Source: Pyrinomonadaceae bacterium (GTDB lineage Bacteria > Acidobacteriota > Blastocatellia > Pyrinomonadales > Pyrinomonadaceae). Taken from it: a DNA stretch of 64,000 nucleotides. A program made the translations under genes and the position numbers. Of this stretch, positions 59,554 to 64,000 are shown piece after piece. The stretch lies in contig JAHCHG010000003.1 of NCBI GenBank assembly GCA_026129865.1, positions 186,001 to 250,000 on the forward strand, in the 5' to 3' direction. Below the pieces are notes generated by a model. The model worked only from the letters and a program-made list of their open reading frames with translations, was not told the origin of the DNA and ran no database searches. Every line of letters begins with the position of its first letter. Positions within the stretch are counted from its first letter, which is position 1.

Positions 59554-60118
59554 AATTTTGATCTAAAAGCGTGTAACACTCTTGCAGCAGTTCCGAAACA
59601 CCGAGTTTCTCCGCCCAACTTTCGACATATGTTCTGTCGAAACCATTCCGAATAATGTTAGCTACGTCCCGCAATTGCATTTCAGACCGGCTGGGTTTCG
59701 CCCAATTGAGCTTCGAAAGTATTAAATCATCGCGGTTTACAATCCAAATATCAAAATCGGTAAACTTAATTCTGCGGCGGTTTGCAAACGCCGTCTGCTG
59801 AAATTCATCGTTCTTTAGAATAACGCAGTCGACTTTAACGATTTTTGTGAGGTGCAACATGTTAAACATTCGCCTTCGCTCGACCGCGTTTCTAACGCGA
59901 ATGTCCGCGAGATAATAATCGGATTGAAATTCTTTGACTATCTTTTTGTCGTCTCCGGCGGAGGCATCAATGACGATATCGATATCATTCGTCATTCGCA
60001 TAATAGCGTAAGAAACCATAGCCATCGAGCCGGACAACATATAGGGAATTTCAAGGGATTCAAAACGCCGGCAAACGTCTTTCAGAACTGATTCCTGATC
60101 TTCAAACGGCACGGGCAT
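59531..60118 (-). CDS. Nucleotidyltransferase-like protein
   Basis: A 195-residue protein with the polymerase-beta-type signature PYMLSGSMAMVSYAIMRMTNDIDIVID, with a Gly-Ser step and the DID metal pair. VDCVILKND holds the third acidic residue. FDIWIVNRDDLILSKLNWAK matches the DUF6036-type group, although it shares little beyond motifs with the protein at 37524. It begins 1 nt after the lgt stop codon, and its small partner gene overlaps it at the 3' end. A toxin-antitoxin-like role is possible. Confidence 0.72.
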   Translation of the reverse strand: MPVPFEDQESVLKDVCRRFESLEIPYMLSGSMAMVSYAIMRMTNDIDIVIDASAGDDKKIVKEFQSDYYLADIRVRNAVERRRMFNMLHLTKIVKVDCVILKNDEFQQTAFANRRRIKFTDFDIWIVNRDDLILSKLNWAKPSRSEMQLRDVANIIRNGFDRTYVESWAEKLGVSELLQECYTLLDQNYVDGHDT

Positions 60119-60119
60119 C

Positions 60120-60923
60120 TCAATTTACCTCGCTTACCTTTTTCGCTTTCAACCTCCAAACCATAAAAACGACCGCAATTACTGCCACAAGCAAGCTGAT
60201 GATCTGCGAGGTCGAAATGCCGAGTGCGCTGGTCAATCCCATCAGATCGCCGCGCGGATCGTCGCGGAAAAATTCGATGGTAAAGCGTATGATCGGATAA
60301 AGGATCATATACGCTATCAAAACCTGACCGTTAAATCGTTTTTTTCGATGAAGATAGATCAAGATGCCGAAAACGATGAGCATTGCGAACGACTCATAAA
60401 GCTGCGTCGGATGAAGAAAAAGATCTTCGCCCGAAGCGCCGTAGATCGGAACACCGGTGTTTTCATGCGCGGCTTCGGTAAAATGAACGCCCCACGGCTG
60501 ATAACACACATCGCCCCAACAGCAGCCCGCGGAAAAGCATCCCTGACGACCGAAAAATTGCCCGATCGCGACGCCCGGCGCAAATGCGTCGGAAACCTTC
60601 CAAAAATTAAGCTTATAAAGCGGTATCAGGATCGCGGCGGCGAGCAGTCCGCCGAGGAAACCGCCGTAATAAACTCCGCCGGAGCGCAGAAAATCGAGCG
60701 AAAAAAGATTTACGTTCGGCTCGGTGAAATACATCAGGATCTTAGAACCGAGCAAACCTCCGATGATCGTCCAAAGCCCGAGGTCGTAAATTCTTTCTTT
60801 CGGCAAACCGTCGCGTCCGGCAAGCTGCGCTGCGGTATAAAGCGCGATCAGCAGACCGACCGCGAGCAAAATTCCGTATGTGTTGATCGGAAAATTTCCG
60901 ATCCTAAATAATTCGGGATACAT
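60120..60923 (-). CDS. lgt: Prolipoprotein diacylglyceryl transferase
   Basis: A 267-residue inner-membrane enzyme that moves diacylglycerol from phosphatidylglycerol to the lipobox Cys of prelipoproteins. Helix 1 has FRIGNFPINTYGILLAVGLL, helix 2 GLWTIIGGLLGSKILMY. The usual HGG motif appears as VYYGGFLGG, with Tyr in place of the His, a variant I have not verified in other genomes. FFGRQGCFSAGCCWG and HPTQLYESFAM fit the Lgt core. It lies just upstream of the nucleotidyltransferase pair and downstream of the GNAT gene. Confidence 0.9.
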   Translation of the reverse strand: MYPELFRIGNFPINTYGILLAVGLLIALYTAAQLAGRDGLPKERIYDLGLWTIIGGLLGSKILMYFTEPNVNLFSLDFLRSGGVYYGGFLGGLLAAAILIPLYKLNFWKVSDAFAPGVAIGQFFGRQGCFSAGCCWGDVCYQPWGVHFTEAAHENTGVPIYGASGEDLFLHPTQLYESFAMLIVFGILIYLHRKKRFNGQVLIAYMILYPIIRFTIEFFRDDPRGDLMGLTSALGISTSQIISLLVAVIAVVFMVWRLKAKKVSEVN

Positions 60924-60929
60924 TAATTC

Positions 60930-61400
60930 TTAGTTGTCATCGGTCAATGCGCGGTTGTCGCCGGTTTTAAAATCAAAACGCATAACGATCTCTGTGCCGT
61001 TAAGTTCGCCGGTCCTCGCAAAGCCGATCTGTTCATAAAGTTTTTGGGCATTCGTATTCTCGGGTGCGACGCTGAGATAAACGGCTGTGCAGTCTTCAGC
61101 TTTCCGCAAGCTATTTATGACCGCGAGCGTCGCGGCTCTGCCGAAACCTTTTCCCTGAAATTTCCGATCGATCATCAGCCGTCCCAGATAATAGCGGTCG
61201 TCATCGGTATCTAACCCGAACATTACAAATCCAACCATGTCGTCGCCGAAATAAACCGCACGGACATTATAAGTAGGGTAAAGGCTCGCTTGCGCGATGG
61301 AATAAACGTTTGGCGCGACGAACGTTTGTTGTTTTTCGCCCACCGAAAGTTTTATGGTTTCTTCAAAATTTTCAGGAGTTATCTCGCGAAATGTGATCAT
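60930..61400 (-). CDS. GNAT family N-acetyltransferase
   Basis: A 156-residue GNAT from the second ATG (61400; first at 61403). It opens with MITFREITPENFEETIKLSVGEKQ and has VGFVMFGLD, then the acetyl-CoA loop FQGKGFGRAATLAVINSLRK, and ends with LYEQIGFARTGELNGTEIVMRFD. It resembles the spermidine N-acetyltransferase-like group (SpeG/PaiA-type) but the substrate cannot be assigned. It overlaps the 3' end of lspA by about 30 nt in another frame, so it is co-expressed. Confidence 0.82.
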   Translation of the reverse strand: MITFREITPENFEETIKLSVGEKQQTFVAPNVYSIAQASLYPTYNVRAVYFGDDMVGFVMFGLDTDDDRYYLGRLMIDRKFQGKGFGRAATLAVINSLRKAEDCTAVYLSVAPENTNAQKLYEQIGFARTGELNGTEIVMRFDFKTGDNRALTDDN

Positions 61401-61923
61401 CATTCTTTCCCGAACCGCTTGTTTTATTGTTCGGCGGATCTTTTCGTAAAAACATATCCAGGATCAATATTCCCGCGCCCATTACGATCGCCATATCCGC
61501 CACATTGAAGGTCGGATAATGCCAGCTGCCGAATTGCACATCGATAAAATCGATAACAAAGCCGAGCCGCACGCGGTCGACGACGTTGCCGACTATTCCC
61601 GCAAGCAGCAGAGCAAGCGCGCCAAGAATTCGATCGTCCGAACGCGGCGTTTTCCAGAAAAAATAAAGCACCAAAACGGACGCGATAAATGCAACGCCCG
61701 ACAAAGCCCAACGTCCGCTGTCGCCGCCGTCGTCGAACATGCTGAACGCAACTCCGGTATTCTGAGCGTAGGCAAAGTTCAAAAATCCCGAAATGACGGG
61801 AATGTCGTCGCCGAAGCGAAGTTTTCTGATCGCCCAGGCTTTTGTCGTCTGATCGATCATGAAAACCGCACCGGCGGCGATCAAATAACCTAATTTCCAG
61901 AAAAAACTTCTCTTGTCCATCAC
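61372..61923 (-). CDS. lspA: Lipoprotein signal peptidase
   Basis: A 183-residue four-helix inner-membrane aspartyl protease that removes signal peptides from lipidated prolipoproteins. The substrate-binding segment is AYAQNTGVAFSMF, and the two catalytic Asp residues lie in GIVGNVVDRVRLGFVIDFIDV. The C-terminal helix contains MAIVMGAGILIL. A basic tail of about 20 residues follows. Having both lspA and lgt in one cluster suits the many lipoproteins encoded in the window. Confidence 0.93.
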   Translation of the reverse strand: MMDKRSFFWKLGYLIAAGAVFMIDQTTKAWAIRKLRFGDDIPVISGFLNFAYAQNTGVAFSMFDDGGDSGRWALSGVAFIASVLVLYFFWKTPRSDDRILGALALLLAGIVGNVVDRVRLGFVIDFIDVQFGSWHYPTFNVADMAIVMGAGILILDMFLRKDPPNNKTSGSGKNDDHISRDNS

Positions 61924-61947
61924 TTCAAAATACCGTCAATCGGAAAA

Positions 61948-62391
61948 TTATTCCGTGTAAGGGAAAATTCGCTTTGGCGCTTTGTGGTCATTCCACCACG
62001 TTGCGTAGCAAACATCGGTGCAGCCGATCGCGTATGTGACAACCTTCCATTTTCCGCCCGATTTTTTCAAAAGCGCGAAGAAATTGTTGTCGAACATATC
62101 TGCATCTATCGCTTCCTGATATTCCGTACCTTTGTAATTCGGGCGTTCGCCGTTTGTGTTTTGCGGTTCGCCGCTGACAAACGCCCAATTTCCGGAAACG
62201 TTGAAATTATCTATCGAAAACTGAATTTTATGCTTCAACTCCTTTTCAACCGGAGTGCGCAGAGCGTCAAGAATCGCTTTTCTTTCCGCCGAACCTTTTT
62301 CAGGTGTGTAAACTTTCTGTCCGAAAGCCGCAACCGACAACAGTGAAATGCAAAATGCACCAAATAGTAAGTTTACAAAAGTTTTGTTCAT
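61948..62391 (-). CDS. Hypothetical secreted protein
   Basis: A 147-residue protein with a signal peptide (cleavage after AAFGQ). The mature part, VYTPEKGSAERKAILDALRTPVEKELKHKIQFSIDNFNVSGNWAFVSGEPQ, looks like a small cystatin- or NTF2-like fold; two Cys near the end (IGCTDVCYATWW) may form a disulfide. Its function is unknown. It lies 24 nt upstream of lspA and downstream of ileS on the same strand. Confidence 0.65.
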   Translation of the reverse strand: MNKTFVNLLFGAFCISLLSVAAFGQKVYTPEKGSAERKAILDALRTPVEKELKHKIQFSIDNFNVSGNWAFVSGEPQNTNGERPNYKGTEYQEAIDADMFDNNFFALLKKSGGKWKVVTYAIGCTDVCYATWWNDHKAPKRIFPYTE

Positions 62392-62464
62392 ATTTTTATC
62401 AACAGATCGCCTGCAGCAAACGAGCTATCAGCTCTAATCTATGATCTTTCAGCTATCAGAAAAT

Positions 62465-64000
62465 TTAAGCTGACGCGCTTTGTTCGATTTCCGACAAAGC
62501 CGCGACGCATCTTTCGCAAACGGTTGGATATTTTTCCGATTCGCCAACGCGAACAGAGAAATTCCAGCAGCGTTCGCATTTTTCGCCGTCGGCTTTTTGG
62601 ATCTCGACCTTCATCGCGTCGCCTTCGTGAACTTCCGTCTGCGATACGATGAAAATGTAGCGCAGATCTTCATAAAAGGGGAGCAGAAACATCATCGTTT
62701 CTTTATCAACCGTCAAAATAACTTTCGCCTGCAAAGATGAGCCGATCTGTTTTTCGTTTCGCGCCGTTTCGAGTTCTTTTAGAACGACATCGCGAATGGT
62801 AAAAATCTGTTCCCAATTCGCTTTTAATTCGGAATTATCCGCGCCCGAAACTTTTGGAAATTCCGCCAGATGAACCGACGTTAATTGTTGATTCGGCAGA
62901 TTTTCCCACGCTTCGTCCGCCGTAAATGCGAGAACCGGCGCGAGCAGACGGCAGAGTTTATCCGTGATCTCGTAAAGCGCGGTTTGCGCGGAACGCCGCT
63001 CGACGGAATTCGGTGCGAAAATATAAAGCCGATCTTTGATGATGTCGAAATATCGCGCCGAAAGCGTGACGGTTACAAAATTATAGACGGTTTGATAAAC
63101 GCTCTGAAAATTGTAAGTTTCGTAGCCTTTTATAACTTTTTCCGTAACTTCGTCCAAACTCGCCAGCGCCCAACGGTCAATTTCGAGCATTTCAGAAAGC
63201 GCGAGTTTTTCGGTTTCGTAATTAAATCCGTCGAGGTTGCCGAGCGCATAACGCAAAGTATTTCTGAATTTACGATAGGCATCAATGACGCGGTTCAAGA
63301 TCTCGTCCGAACATCGTACGTCTTCGGTAAAATCAACCGCCGCCGCCCACATCCGCAGGATTTCCGCGCCGGATTTGTCGATTATTTCCTGCGGCGCGGT
63401 CACGTTTCCGACCGATTTCGATTGCTTTTTGCCTTCGCCGTCAACGACCCAGCCGTGCGTCAAAACCGTCTTATACGGTGCGGTGTCATGCGCGGCGAGT
63501 CCGCACATTAAAGACGAATTAAACCAACCGCGATATTGATCGCCGCCTTCAAAATAAACGTCCGCCGGAAAACGTAAGTTTTCGCGTGTTTCCAGAACGG
63601 CAACGCAAGACGAACCCGAATCGAACCAAACGTCCAGAATGTCTGTTTCTTTTGTAAATTCCTCGCCGCCGCATTTCGGGCATTTATAATTTTCCGGCAG
63701 CAGATCTTTCGCCTCCCGGTTATACCAGGCGTCGGCGGTTTCCTGCAAAAAGATGTCGGCGACATGATCCACGATCTTCGGATCGGCGACCGCTTCATCA
63801 CAACCCGCGCAATAAAAAACGGGAATCGGAACGCCCCACGAACGCTGGCGCGAAACGCACCAATCCGGGCGACCTTTGAGCATATTCGCCATTCTGCCTT
63901 CGCCCCAATTTGGATGCCATTTGACGTTTTGGACTTCCGACAGAGAGTTTTCGCGCAGCGAAATTTCTTCGCCCGTTTGCGCCACCGCATCCATCGAAAT
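62465..64000 (-). CDS. ileS: Isoleucyl-tRNA synthetase, C-terminal part
   Basis: The frame is open to base 64000, so the N-terminus lies outside the window. The visible 511 residues have WCVSRQRSWGVPIPVFYC, a CPKCG zinc pair, DVWFDSGSS, the KQSKSVGN form of the KMSKS motif, and the anticodon-binding helical domain. The C-terminal zinc site CERCWNF...CERC is intact. It charges tRNA-Ile. The order ileS, lspA, lgt/rluD is a common housekeeping cluster. Confidence 0.94.
   Translation of the reverse strand: MSMDAVAQTGEEISLRENSLSEVQNVKWHPNWGEGRMANMLKGRPDWCVSRQRSWGVPIPVFYCAGCDEAVADPKIVDHVADIFLQETADAWYNREAKDLLPENYKCPKCGGEEFTKETDILDVWFDSGSSCVAVLETRENLRFPADVYFEGGDQYRGWFNSSLMCGLAAHDTAPYKTVLTHGWVVDGEGKKQSKSVGNVTAPQEIIDKSGAEILRMWAAAVDFTEDVRCSDEILNRVIDAYRKFRNTLRYALGNLDGFNYETEKLALSEMLEIDRWALASLDEVTEKVIKGYETYNFQSVYQTVYNFVTVTLSARYFDIIKDRLYIFAPNSVERRSAQTALYEITDKLCRLLAPVLAFTADEAWENLPNQQLTSVHLAEFPKVSGADNSELKANWEQIFTIRDVVLKELETARNEKQIGSSLQAKVILTVDKETMMFLLPFYEDLRYIFIVSQTEVHEGDAMKVEIQKADGEKCERCWNFSVRVGESEKYPTVCERCVAALSEIEQSASA

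Overview
The window looks like a chromosomal segment of an Acidobacteriota bacterium, most likely class Blastocatellia (Pyrinomonadaceae-like). This is inferred from gene content and not from a marker gene. The pointers are FG-GAP/VCBS proteins ending in repeated 'DGDGK.D.A.FRP..GEW' units, an ECF sigma / membrane anti-sigma-like / secreted TPR-CHAT gene set, DUF5916 and GH92 secreted proteins, many short lipoproteins, and many palindromic intergenic repeats. No plasmid, phage or transposase gene is visible.

Layout. 1-9.2 kb: the end of an NAD-isocitrate dehydrogenase gene, a DinB-like protein, two secreted proteins (kelch, alpha/beta hydrolase), hisS, and a gamma-carbonic anhydrase / KefF-like / KefB-like operon. 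9.3-17 kb: a 2-oxoacid:ferredoxin oxidoreductase set (GltD-like flavoprotein with ferredoxin domains, KorA, KorB). Its genes are separated by a lipoprotein gene, a DUF433/DUF5615 pair, a BrnT/BrnA pair and an unknown gene. 17-23 kb: threonine aldolase, cmk, tRNA-Arg(TCT), and a ribH-nusB-CheA-like operon. 23-30 kb: an island of small secreted proteins and lipoproteins with repeat elements. 30-35 kb: an ECF sigma factor, a membrane anti-sigma-like protein and a secreted CHAT/TPR protein. 35-38.7 kb: an acyl-CoA dehydrogenase gene followed by an array of toxin-antitoxin-like cassettes. 38.7-51.6 kb: a large FG-GAP protein, DEAD-box helicase, SPL-type radical SAM protein, M1 peptidase, fused branched-chain 2-oxoacid dehydrogenase E1, a shortened Lgt-like protein and a glycosyltransferase. 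51.6-58 kb: DUF5916 and GH92 proteins. 58-64 kb: rluD, a nucleotidyltransferase pair, lgt, a GNAT gene, lspA, a secreted protein and the 3' part of ileS.

The most unusual feature is the cassette array at 36.5-38.1 kb. The last 78 nt of the acyl-CoA dehydrogenase gene, including the codon for its catalytic Glu (YEGTS motif), recur after a VapBC-like pair with only synonymous differences. A 57-nt version recurs after a nucleotidyltransferase pair. The first two copies are each followed by a hairpin terminator and a TGTTAAAAT extended -10 box so close to the next start codon that the cassette mRNAs should be nearly leaderless. This resembles a gene-cassette array whose recombination site is the 3' end of a housekeeping gene. 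No recombinase gene lies in the window.

A second theme is the number of short elements with terminal or nested inverted repeats (near 12.7, 17.0, 26.9, 28.6, 49.4, 55.0 and 58.2 kb). They sit tightly between genes and have no transposase here, so they were probably spread by a protein encoded elsewhere.
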